A stretch of DNA of 7,609 nucleotides, taken from contig FR880834.1 in NCBI GenBank assembly GCA_000434615.1, positions 39,302 to 46,910 of the forward strand. The letters run 5' to 3'. The DNA is from Clostridium sp. CAG:510. Its GTDB lineage: Bacteria; Bacillota; Clostridia; Lachnospirales; Lachnospiraceae. Below are positions 1 to 6,234 of this stretch, one piece after another. Below the pieces are notes generated by a model. That model did no database searches, was not told the DNA's origin, and saw only the letters and a list, made by a program, of their open reading frames with translations. Every line of letters starts with the position of its first letter. Position 1 is the stretch's first letter. Both the position numbers and the translations under genes were made by a program.

Positions 1-596
1 AGCAGGAACACGGCAAAGGGAGAAAGGATACCCGGCAGCCAGATAGCCCAATAGGTATTTACAATATTCAGCCAGTTGGACACTAAGTAGTTGGGCACCA
101 GCGTTACCTGATAGGGCATCAGCATCAGTATGATGTAGGAGAAAAAGATAATCTCCCGGATGCGCCCCCGGTACCTGGTAAAACCATACGAGGCCAGGCA
201 CGCCACAAACAGCTGGAAGAATACAATGGGACCCACCAGTATTACGGAGTTCCAGAACTTCAAAAGGTACTCCGGGCTCTTGAACAGCACCGTTGCGTAC
301 TGACTGAAGGAAACCATATCCGGTATGAATTTTAAGTTGACCTTTTCCGATATGTAAACCTTGCCGCCCTTGTCGTTGGTGGCAAATACGGAGCCGTAGT
401 TCGCGGAAATCTCCGAGGAGGACATAAAGGAGTTCGTTATGGTCAGTACAATGGGCATTAAAAACAAAATTGCAAAAAATGCTGCCACTATGGTTGCAAT
501 GCCAATCCGGAATTTGTAAACAGCTTTTTTCCGTTTCGACCTTTTCTTCGCCTTAATCTCCAAGGGTGTAAGAGAAGGCATTTTTTCTTCACTCAT
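1..596 (-). CDS. Carbohydrate ABC transporter permease, MalG/LacG type (CUT1 family), 3' end outside window
   Basis: This is the second membrane subunit of a binding-protein-dependent sugar importer; in this family it pairs with the MalF-type subunit to form the translocation pore in the cytoplasmic membrane. The 198 codons present start MSEEKMPSLTPLEIKAKKRS, a basic cytoplasmic tail, followed by a first membrane helix around residues 28-50 and an extracellular loop containing SSSEISANYGS. Further helices include the family-typical LMPYQVTLVPNYL and the following NTYWAIWLPGILSPFAVFL. The frame is open to the left edge, so the EAA loop that docks on the ATPase is not visible. The ATG overlaps the stop of the upstream permease as ATGA, with AAAGGA nine bases before it, which implies translational coupling. 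Family assignment is firm; the transported sugar cannot be read from the sequence. Confidence 0.9.
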   Translation of the reverse strand, partial: MSEEKMPSLTPLEIKAKKRSKRKKAVYKFRIGIATIVAAFFAILFLMPIVLTITNSFMSSSEISANYGSVFATNDKGGKVYISEKVNLKFIPDMVSFSQYATVLFKSPEYLLKFWNSVILVGPIVFFQLFVACLASYGFTRYRGRIREIIFFSYIILMLMPYQVTLVPNYLVSNWLNIVNTYWAIWLPGILSPFAVFL

Positions 597-1546
597 CCTT
601 CCACATCCTTTCCGAAGTAATTTTCAACCAGGAATAAGATTCCGATAATCACAATCATGACCGCCGCCATGAGAATTGCTGCTGCGGAAAGCCTCTGGTA
701 ATCAAGAGATGCAAAGGCATTGTTCATGAAATGCTGCAGCATGTATATGGAGTCGTACGGGTGGTCTCCCGTAAGTAAGTAAACCTCTCTGAACACCTTG
801 AAGGAGTTGATGAGGGACATAATCGTTACAAATAAAATGGTGGAGGAAAGATACCTTATTTTAATGTGGAAGAAAATCTGCCACCGGTTGGCGCTTTCAA
901 GCTCTGCCACTTCGATCAGCTCTCTGGGAATACTTGCCAGAGCCGCCATGAACAAAATCATGTTGTAACCTAAGTTTTTCCATAAAAACAGGATAATGAC
1001 AACTATCTGTGCGTACTGGGATTTCATCCAGTCAATCTTGCCGATGCCGACTGCCTGCAGCACATCATTGACCGCACCGTTGTAATGGAACAGTACCTGC
1101 CAGATTAAAACGATGGAGGCAACCGGCACCATCATAGGGCTTAAGAAAAAGGTACGGAACTGGGAACGGAACGGCAGCTTCAGATCCAGCACCATGGCAA
1201 GTATCAGGGAAAGCACCACCGCTAACGGCACCGCTATAGCGGAGAACGTAGCCGTATTCTTTACCGCTGTCTGGAACGCCACGTTCTTTGCCACCTTTGT
1301 GAAGTTTTCCAGTCCCACAAACTGACGGCTTATGGGATTATCCACTACCGAATAAAAGATAACCACAAAAAACGGCAGTATGTAAAATAATAATACGCCT
1401 ATAAGGCTGGGGGCAAGATATACCCCCGAGCCTATCTTCTGTCTTTTCATCCATTTGCTGGATTTCTCTTTTTTCCGTTCAGCCCTGCCGCGTTTTGCCA
1501 TGGCAAGCTGCGCTTCGTCTTTCTGCTTTTTCCTGAAGGCTTTCAT
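593..1546 (-). CDS. Carbohydrate ABC transporter permease, MalF/LacF/UgpA type (CUT1 family)
   Basis: A 317-residue inner-membrane subunit of the same importer, close to the usual family length of about 290-320. A lysine/arginine-rich cytoplasmic tail occupies residues 1-38, the first helix is about 42-67 (YLAPSLIGVLLFYILPFF), and further hydrophobic segments lie near 98-120, 133-153, 180-203, 235-255 and 288-308, giving the six expected helices. The cytoplasmic EAA loop that contacts the ATPase is at about 212-231 and reads EVAELESANRWQIFFHIKIR. The position usually held by the conserved glycine is Ser218, and the usual proline near the loop end is Arg231. The start is supported by AGGAGGGG a few bases upstream. 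The gene lies 28 bases after the lipoprotein gene and overlaps the next permease by four bases, so the three form an operon. Confidence 0.93.
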   Translation of the reverse strand: MKAFRKKQKDEAQLAMAKRGRAERKKEKSSKWMKRQKIGSGVYLAPSLIGVLLFYILPFFVVIFYSVVDNPISRQFVGLENFTKVAKNVAFQTAVKNTATFSAIAVPLAVVLSLILAMVLDLKLPFRSQFRTFFLSPMMVPVASIVLIWQVLFHYNGAVNDVLQAVGIGKIDWMKSQYAQIVVIILFLWKNLGYNMILFMAALASIPRELIEVAELESANRWQIFFHIKIRYLSSTILFVTIMSLINSFKVFREVYLLTGDHPYDSIYMLQHFMNNAFASLDYQRLSAAAILMAAVMIVIIGILFLVENYFGKDVEG

Positions 1547-1549
1547 AAG

Positions 1550-1557
1550 CCCCTCCT
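1550..1557 (-). promoter_or_regulatory. Ribosome binding site of the MalF-type permease gene
   Basis: AGGAGGGG on the minus strand, the strongest Shine-Dalgarno sequence in the window. Its AGGAGG core lies five bases before the ATG. It sits in the 28-base gap after the lipoprotein gene, and no hairpin separates the two genes, which supports co-transcription. Confidence 0.75.
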
Positions 1558-1574
1558 GCTAAAATTACATTTAG

Positions 1575-4055
1575 TTATTTGTTTTCGTTTACGTAGATGG
1601 TAGCACGGCTTTGTATAATACTTGTAACATCATCCAGGGATTTCTGTCCTGTGAAGTAAGCCTCTGCTTCTTCCGTGATAATGTTCATCAGGTTGCTGTC
1701 CTGCTGGTTTACGGAAATTCCGTCTACTCTGCTGATGAGGTCTTTTAATTTATCCACGTCTTCCTGCGTCGTTCCTTCCACGGTGATTTCCACGTCATCC
1801 CAGGAATAGCCGTAGGAAGAATCCTTTTCTGCCAGCTTCTTTTCAATCAGGGCATCGAAATCCGCCTTGCGGACAGGGAAGCCGTTCATAAAAATGGAAT
1901 CTATCTTGTTGTTCACCAGAGTGTACTCAATGAATTCCCAGCAGGCATCCTTATTTTTGGATGCGGTATTGATGCAGACACCGCCGGAAATACTTGCCGC
2001 CACACCGCTTCTTGAGCCGTCCGTCGGATAACCGATGGCGGTAATGGGTGCATCAAAGAGCTTCTCTTCTACCTGATAGTCCGTCACTTCGGAAATATAC
2101 ATGGTACCCAGCAGCGCAGTATGATTGCGGAAAGCCTTGGGCTCTGCCACATAGTCCTTTTCCCAGTCGAACTCATCATCGGAAGGATACTTGGCTACCA
2201 TTTCCAGTAACTGCTTGAATTCCTCCTGGTCAAAATGGCAGACGCCGTTTTCCCAGTCCACATAGGAATCAAAATCATAGCTTAAAAGTGCATTCAGTAC
2301 CGTGCCCCTGGTGGCATTGGCAAACAGGGAAGCATCCGGATACTTATCGCAGAGCGCCTTCACATCCGCCATGGTCCAACCGGACTTTTCGCCTACATCT
2401 TCGGTTCTGCCGACCAGCGTATTGATGGAAAAGCTTGTGGGAACACAGTACAGCACACCTGACTCTTCAATGGCATTGATGATATTTTCCATTAAATCGC
2501 TCTTCTTTATCTGCGTGGAAGCTTCCAGATAGGAGTTTAAATCTTCTACCGCTCCCTTGCTGATTAAATTTTCAATATCCACGGAATCGGCTGCGAACAT
2601 ATCCAGTTTTCCGGACACAATATCGTTGTTCATCTGTGTTACGGCATTCTGGTAATTCTTCTGGTAGTCATCCTCTGTGGTGTATTCGATATTGGAAGTA
2701 TAATCTTTTAATTCCACACGGTATTTGTCGCTGTTTTTGTTAAATTCCACAATGTCTGCCTGCAGCTTCTGGCTGGAATACAGAACACCTACGGTAACTA
2801 CCTGCTTCTGTACCACATCCGCTGCCGCAACCTTCTTCAATACGATAATATCACTCTCATTGGTATTCCAGTCCTCGTAAAACACCACAAAATTGCCGTC
2901 TGACATGGCATAAATATTTCTTACATAGTCTGGAGTCAGATCGCAGTCCATCCACTTTACAATCTGGGTTGCCGTCCGGCTCTCCATATCATAAAGGTAC
3001 GCGCCTTCGGAATTGTTAAGCAGTACGGAACCGTCCTCCGTAAAGCTGATGCCGCTGTTCCACATGTTGGAAGGAAGGCCTTCCATGGGTTCTCCGAAAG
3101 CCTTCTTTTCCGCATCGTACATGCAGAGTCCCATGTCGCTGTCCGTGTTTTTTAGGATGGCAATCCTGCCGTCCTCTGTCACACCCATGGCATTCATGCT
3201 GCTGTAATCGTCGTTGCTTTCTACCTTGACGGTATCCGTAAGATTTAACTCGGAATCAAATACAAAGATGGTGCCGTCACCGCTCGACAGATAAAGGTTT
3301 CCGGAAGCATCGGAAAGGGCATACTGCAGATACTGTCCCTCTAAGACTTCCGTAACATCTTCTTCTTTTATTACCGTACCGTCCATGGACATTTTCTTCA
3401 TGGTCGTGACAGTATTGTCCTGTACTTCTTTGTAATACTTGTCGTAATCGAAATTGGGATCCTCAAAGTCCGGCTGGATATTGGGAGCAATACTGGACAC
3501 CGTGACAAGCGTGTCCTTGTCAAGTGCCACTGCCACACTCACATCCTCTACTGTATCAGCCGTCCCGGAAGTGCCATCTAAAGTCTGCTCCTCTGTGCCG
3601 GCTGCTTCCTCAACATCCTCTGCAGCCGTATCCGCAGCTGCATCACCTGCCGGCTGGCTGCCTTCCGTGCCATCTGAAGTCTCCACACCGTCCACAGTAG
3701 CATCCGTGCCGTAAGAGTACTCGGAAAGAGTAAGTAATGTCTCTGCTTTCGCATCAGCACCGTTTAAATCAATTTTACAGAATTCCCTTTTGGCACCGTT
3801 ATCCGTATAGATGTTGCGGACAAAGTACAGTACATCGTCCTTTACGGAAATACAGCTGTAACTGCTGCCTTCTTCGGAACCGTCTGTGGAAAGCCACTCT
3901 GCCTGATAAACGTAACCGTCCTTATTGCCCGCCGGTGTACTCTCATTTGTACTGCTGCCGTCGCTTGCGGCCGTCTTTCCGCAGCCCGTCATTCCTACTG
4001 CCAGCACGGCGCTTAAAATGCCCGCCGTAATTCTTTTCGCATAATTTCTTTTCAC
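1575..4055 (-). CDS. Large lipoprotein: propeller-like N-terminal half fused to an ABC extracellular solute-binding protein (family 1)
   Basis: An 826-residue substrate-capturing lipoprotein, about twice the usual 400-450 residues of CUT1 binding proteins. The start is GTG, preceded by AGGATGG with seven bases of spacing. Residues 1-25 form a lipoprotein signal peptide (basic start, hydrophobic stretch, GMTGC), so Cys25 should be lipidated and the protein anchored outside the membrane. Residues about 46-410 contain recurring short beta-strand units with DG or SG turns (SDASGNLYLSS, TEDGRIAIL, TEDGSVLLN, MSDGNFVVF), which suggests a beta-propeller. This part is interrupted at 115-172 by a low-complexity Asp/Glu/Ala/Thr/Gly linker. 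The family 1 solute-binding domain starts near 418 (VVTVGVLYSS) and ends with the characteristic EEAEAYFTGQKSLDDV segment at 795-810. The two permeases follow directly. Assignment of the C-terminal half is firm, propeller is inferred from pattern, and the substrate is unknown. Confidence 0.9.
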   Translation of the reverse strand: MKRNYAKRITAGILSAVLAVGMTGCGKTAASDGSSTNESTPAGNKDGYVYQAEWLSTDGSEEGSSYSCISVKDDVLYFVRNIYTDNGAKREFCKIDLNGADAKAETLLTLSEYSYGTDATVDGVETSDGTEGSQPAGDAAADTAAEDVEEAAGTEEQTLDGTSGTADTVEDVSVAVALDKDTLVTVSSIAPNIQPDFEDPNFDYDKYYKEVQDNTVTTMKKMSMDGTVIKEEDVTEVLEGQYLQYALSDASGNLYLSSGDGTIFVFDSELNLTDTVKVESNDDYSSMNAMGVTEDGRIAILKNTDSDMGLCMYDAEKKAFGEPMEGLPSNMWNSGISFTEDGSVLLNNSEGAYLYDMESRTATQIVKWMDCDLTPDYVRNIYAMSDGNFVVFYEDWNTNESDIIVLKKVAAADVVQKQVVTVGVLYSSQKLQADIVEFNKNSDKYRVELKDYTSNIEYTTEDDYQKNYQNAVTQMNNDIVSGKLDMFAADSVDIENLISKGAVEDLNSYLEASTQIKKSDLMENIINAIEESGVLYCVPTSFSINTLVGRTEDVGEKSGWTMADVKALCDKYPDASLFANATRGTVLNALLSYDFDSYVDWENGVCHFDQEEFKQLLEMVAKYPSDDEFDWEKDYVAEPKAFRNHTALLGTMYISEVTDYQVEEKLFDAPITAIGYPTDGSRSGVAASISGGVCINTASKNKDACWEFIEYTLVNNKIDSIFMNGFPVRKADFDALIEKKLAEKDSSYGYSWDDVEITVEGTTQEDVDKLKDLISRVDGISVNQQDSNLMNIITEEAEAYFTGQKSLDDVTSIIQSRATIYVNENK
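3540..3713 (-). other. Acidic low-complexity linker inside the solute-binding lipoprotein, with an internal short repeat
   Basis: Codons 115-172 encode a stretch made almost only of Asp, Glu, Ala, Thr, Gly, Ser and Val with no predicted secondary structure, between two strands of the propeller-like half. At DNA level a 16-base unit (gtgccatctRaagtct on the plus strand) occurs at 3571-3586 and 3667-3682 with 15 of 16 bases identical, 96 bases (32 codons) apart and in the same frame; it encodes QTLDGT and ETSDGT. This is consistent with growth of the linker by internal duplication. Confidence 0.7.
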
Positions 4056-4062
4056 TTTATTT

Positions 4063-4071
4063 CCATCCTTT
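4063..4071 (-). promoter_or_regulatory. Ribosome binding site that fixes the GTG start of the lipoprotein gene
   Basis: AAAGGATGG on the minus strand, seven bases before the GTG at 4055-4053. The only nearby ATG (4066-4064) runs into a TGA after four codons, so the GTG is the only start that yields the complete signal peptide beginning with Lys-Arg-Asn. Confidence 0.65.
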
Positions 4072-4087
4072 CAAAAGTGTGTCTTCC

Positions 4088-4135
4088 AAAAAAAGTACCT
4101 GTTTTCTGAATTCTTCTTTATTTTATATCAGGCAC
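4088..4135 (-). terminator. Possible intrinsic terminator downstream of the CPBP protease gene
   Basis: On the minus strand GTGCCTG (4135-4129) can pair with CAGGTAC (4101-4095), seven pairs including one G-U, across a 27-base AT-rich loop, and is followed immediately by seven T residues (4094-4088). The stem is short and the loop large, so this is a weak candidate. It begins ten bases after the protease stop codon. The left arm lies upstream of the start site expected from the promoter at 4120-4148, so it would affect only transcripts arriving from the protease gene. Confidence 0.35.
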
Positions 4136-4148
4136 AGTGGAATGTCAT
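4120..4148 (-). promoter_or_regulatory. Candidate sigma-A-type promoter of the ABC importer operon
   Basis: On the minus strand ATGACA (4148-4143, five of six matches to TTGACA) and TAAAAT (4125-4120, five of six to TATAAT) are separated by 17 bases. The -35 element overlaps the stop codon of the CPBP gene. A start about seven bases after the -10 would give a leader of roughly 55-60 bases before the GTG. An alternative -10 is the overlapping TATAAA preceded by TGA in extended -10 style. Confidence 0.5.
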
Positions 4149-4915
4149 CTTAAGAATTTATGAATATCCAACACAGCTGCCGCCAGTGAAAGCACAAAGC
4201 AGACAGCCCAGGAAACCGGGGTATCCGGTATCCGGTTAAGCAGCCCTCCCAGTAAAAACAGGGAAGAGGCATTCACCGCAAAATGAAGAAATATCGCCGG
4301 CAGAAGGGAGTCGTACTTTTCTCTCACACAGCCTAAAAACAGCCCGATGACAAAGGCGTACAGTCCCTGAATAATATTAAAATGAACCAGTCCGAATATC
4401 AGTGCCTGTAAAAAATTGGCAATGTGGAAGGACGGCGTAACTTTTTTCGTATAGTGAAGGGTAACTCCCCTGCACAGAAGCTCCTCGCCTATGGGGGCCA
4501 CCGCTACGGAAGCAAACACCGTGAGAGCCGAAGTCCCCATGCCGGCGTTTTCCATCATGCGCTGGTACTGATCCACTAAAGTGGGGAACAGATACTTTTC
4601 CACGCCCACCATGCTGTTGCCGAGGACGCATAAAAGCATCCCTAACACAAAAATCCCGATGACCGTCAAAATACTGCAATTTTTTCCGGTTTCTTTTATT
4701 TTTTTTACCGTTTCTTTAAGCCCCGTGCCCTGTACTGCAAAATACCAGTATCCGAACACGCACAGCCCGATAATATGGTAAAACAACACACTGCCCTGGG
4801 TGTTTTTCACCAGTCCTTCTTTTATAAAAATCTGCCAGACCGCTCCGGCTGCAGCCTGCAGAAAGAGACTTATGGCAGCGGGCAGAAATGAAAAAAACAG
4901 AAAAAAGATATTCAT
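4145..4915 (-). CDS. CPBP family intramembrane metalloprotease (CAAX protease / Abi family)
   Basis: A 256-residue polytopic membrane protein with all three motifs of the CPBP family: EELLCR with Glu144, Glu145 and Arg149; FGLVHFN with His178; and HFAVN with His211 and Asn215. In studied members the glutamates and histidines form the metal-binding catalytic site inside the membrane. Hydrophobic segments lie near 3-25, 43-62, 83-102, 128-142, 168-197, 203-223 and 233-250. Family roles include prenyl-protein processing, processing of peptides or regulators, and bacteriocin self-immunity; none can be chosen from sequence alone. AAAGGAAG lies about eight bases before the ATG. The gene is divergent from a two-component operon and tandem with, but 89 bases before, the ABC operon. 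Confidence 0.92.
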   Translation of the reverse strand: MNIFFLFFSFLPAAISLFLQAAAGAVWQIFIKEGLVKNTQGSVLFYHIIGLCVFGYWYFAVQGTGLKETVKKIKETGKNCSILTVIGIFVLGMLLCVLGNSMVGVEKYLFPTLVDQYQRMMENAGMGTSALTVFASVAVAPIGEELLCRGVTLHYTKKVTPSFHIANFLQALIFGLVHFNIIQGLYAFVIGLFLGCVREKYDSLLPAIFLHFAVNASSLFLLGGLLNRIPDTPVSWAVCFVLSLAAAVLDIHKFLR

Positions 4916-4951
4916 CCGAAAAACTTCCTTTCCATCTGCATTTTATCATTT

Positions 4952-4980
4952 ATTGTACCATATCTCACGGATTTTCTCAA
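4952..4980 (-). promoter_or_regulatory. Sigma-A-type promoter of the CPBP protease gene
   Basis: On the minus strand TTGAGA (4980-4975) and TACAAT (4957-4952), each five of six to consensus, are separated by exactly 17 bases. The three bases before the -10 are TGG, an extended -10 arrangement. It lies 37 bases before the ATG, giving a leader of about 30 bases that contains the AAAGGAAG ribosome binding site. This is the best promoter match in the window. Confidence 0.7.
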
Positions 4981-4995
4981 TTTTAACAAAATCTT

Positions 4996-5007
4996 TATAT
5001 CCATATA
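4996..5007. promoter_or_regulatory. Small dyad between the divergent promoters, possible operator
   Basis: TATAT-CC-ATATA, a perfect five-base inverted repeat with a two-base centre, lies two bases before the -35 element of the plus-strand promoter and 16 bases before the minus-strand -35. The placement would suit a regulator acting on both promoters, for example the KdpE-like protein encoded downstream, but the region is AT-rich and such a short dyad can arise by chance. Confidence 0.25.
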
Positions 5008-5008
5008 G

Positions 5009-5038
5009 TTGAACAAAGGTAGCATTATCCTATATAAT
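5009..5038 (+). promoter_or_regulatory. Sigma-A-type promoter of the two-component operon
   Basis: TTGAAC (5009-5014, four of six to consensus) and a perfect TATAAT (5033-5038) are separated by 18 bases. Transcription should begin near 5045, just at the first possible ATG (5047). This argues that translation starts at the later ATG at 5101, which has a ribosome binding site. The weak -35 is compatible with dependence on an activator. Confidence 0.55.
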
Positions 5039-5085
5039 AATTTATTATGTTTACAGAACCTTATAGAAAAAAGCCAGCGGCGCTT

Positions 5086-5092
5086 GGAAAGG
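5086..5092 (+). promoter_or_regulatory. Ribosome binding site that favours the ATG at 5101 for the kinase
   Basis: GGAAAGG ends eight bases before the ATG at 5101. The upstream in-frame ATG at 5047 is preceded only by AT-rich promoter sequence with no Shine-Dalgarno match. Confidence 0.55.
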
Positions 5093-5100
5093 TACTATCC

Positions 5101-6234
5101 ATGTTCGAAAAAAAGAAAAAGAAGCAGACTCCTCCCTATGCCTATATGAAAGACCATAATGTACCCACGAATATCCTGATCACCCTCGGTATACTGCTGC
5201 TCTTTACAGCGGTTTCCGTTGTCATTTACCGTCTCCTGCCAGACAGTGACGGCAGCCACGGCGTCATTTATCTTGTGTATTCCATGGCGCTCATTCTCAT
5301 TGCCATGCATACCAACGGTTATGTATACAGCATCGTCAGTTCTCTTATCTGTGTTGTTTTTATCAACTATGCGTTTACCTACCCTTATCATAAACTGAAT
5401 TTTACGCTCTCCGGCTATCCGCTCATTTTCTCCTGCATGTTGGTCATCAACCTGCTTTCCTGTACTCTGACGGCCCAGCTCCGTAAGCAGCAGAAGGAAA
5501 TTATGGAACGGGAAGCCCTGCTTCGTACGGCAGAATTGGAAAAGATGCGTGCCAACCTGCTGCGTGCCGTTTCCCACGATCTGCGCACCCCCTTAACGGG
5601 TATCATCGGCAACAGTTCCCTGTATTTAGAGCAGGCGGACGTCATGGCGGATGCCGAAAAAAAGGAGCTGATTTTCTCCATTCAGTCCGATGCCAACTGG
5701 CTTCTTAATTTAGTGGAAAATCTGCTCACCGTTACCAGAATCCAGGGCGACAACCTGTTAATCAACACGCGCCCGGAACCTGTGGAGGAAGTGGTTTCCG
5801 AAGCTTTAGAGCGTGTAAAAAAACGCTTTCCCGATGTGAAAATCCACGCTTCCGTACCGGAAGAAATGCTCTTTATCCCCATGGATCCCGTTCTTATCGA
5901 ACAGGTTATCATCAATCTGATTGAAAATGCCATTGTCCATTCCGAGACAAATGAACCCATAGATTTTACCGTTTCCGTTACTGAAAACAAAGTTTCCTTC
6001 TGTATCAAGGACTACGGTAAGGGCATCGACCCGCAAAAACTTCCCACCCTGTTTGACGGTGGGGACGTCAGCGGCATGAATTCCTATGACAGCAGACGCG
6101 GCATGGGTATCGGCTTATCCATCTGCAAGACCATTGTCCGTGCCCACCATGGGGAAATATATTGTAAAAATCATGAGAACGGAGCAGCCTTCTGTTTTGT
6201 TCTTCCAAAGGGGGAAATTAACATTGAATCATAA
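5101..6234 (+). CDS. KdpD-like sensor histidine kinase (DUF4118 membrane domain, HisKA, HATPase), lacking the KdpD/Usp N-terminal region
   Basis: A membrane sensor kinase of 377 residues from Met 5101; an in-frame ATG at 5047 would add 18 residues. A lysine-rich start is followed by four closely packed membrane helices at about 24-44, 56-70, 72-92 and 104-124, as in the DUF4118 domain of KdpD. The H-box RAVSHDLRTPLT carries the phospho-accepting His159. The ATP-binding domain shows the N-box (NLIENA, Asn276), G1 box (DYGKGI, Asp304), an F-box region (LPTLFD) and G2 box (GMGIGL, 334-339). Classical KdpD is about 900 residues, with a KdpD domain and a Usp domain before the helices; both are absent here. 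The gene overlaps the regulator gene by 11 bases and has no kdpFABC nearby, so a potassium role is unproven. Kinase identity is firm and the signal is unknown. Confidence 0.92.
   Translation: MFEKKKKKQTPPYAYMKDHNVPTNILITLGILLLFTAVSVVIYRLLPDSDGSHGVIYLVYSMALILIAMHTNGYVYSIVSSLICVVFINYAFTYPYHKLNFTLSGYPLIFSCMLVINLLSCTLTAQLRKQQKEIMEREALLRTAELEKMRANLLRAVSHDLRTPLTGIIGNSSLYLEQADVMADAEKKELIFSIQSDANWLLNLVENLLTVTRIQGDNLLINTRPEPVEEVVSEALERVKKRFPDVKIHASVPEEMLFIPMDPVLIEQVIINLIENAIVHSETNEPIDFTVSVTENKVSFCIKDYGKGIDPQKLPTLFDGGDVSGMNSYDSRRGMGIGLSICKTIVRAHHGEIYCKNHENGAAFCFVLPKGEINIES
6207..6214 (+). promoter_or_regulatory. Ribosome binding site that fixes the TTG start of the response regulator
   Basis: AAAGGGGG inside the last codons of the kinase gene, nine bases before the TTG at 6224. 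No ATG in the regulator frame lies between this site and the receiver domain. Earlier in-frame ATGs (6086, 6149, 6173) would overlap the kinase by 62 to 149 bases. Confidence 0.6.

Noticed and set aside
3454..3714. Plus-strand open frame of 86 codons opposite the lipoprotein gene
   Set aside because: It is opened by the biased composition of the acidic linker on the other strand, has serine/valine-rich content without any domain, and lacks a ribosome binding site.
3578..3760. Minus-strand open frame of 60 codons in another frame of the lipoprotein gene
   Set aside because: It is contained in the low-complexity part of a well-supported gene and shows an arginine/glutamine-rich composition typical of a shifted frame.
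4052..4066. Four-codon upstream frame (MEIK) whose TGA overlaps the GTG of the lipoprotein gene
   Set aside because: Its ATG directly abuts the AAAGG sequence, leaving no spacing for initiation, and the overlap is likely a by-product of the Shine-Dalgarno sequence.
4377..4679. Minus-strand 100-codon open frame inside the CPBP protease gene
   Set aside because: The frame that carries the EExxxR, FxxxH and HxxxN motifs is clearly the real one; this is its shadow.
4985..5017. Direct repeat AACAAA at 4985-4990 and 5012-5017 near the divergent promoters
   Set aside because: Six-base repeats in an AT-rich region are expected by chance, and the spacing of 27 bases does not fit the usual about 10-11 base spacing of OmpR-family half-sites.
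5095..5577. Minus-strand 160-codon open frame opposite the kinase membrane domain
   Set aside because: No recognisable domain, and the plus strand has a complete four-helix domain and H-box here. Long antisense frames are common opposite such genes.
6086..6223. N-terminal extension of the response regulator from the ATG at 6086
   Set aside because: The extra 46 residues lie in another frame over the kinase G2 box, are not receiver-like, and no ribosome binding site supports this start.
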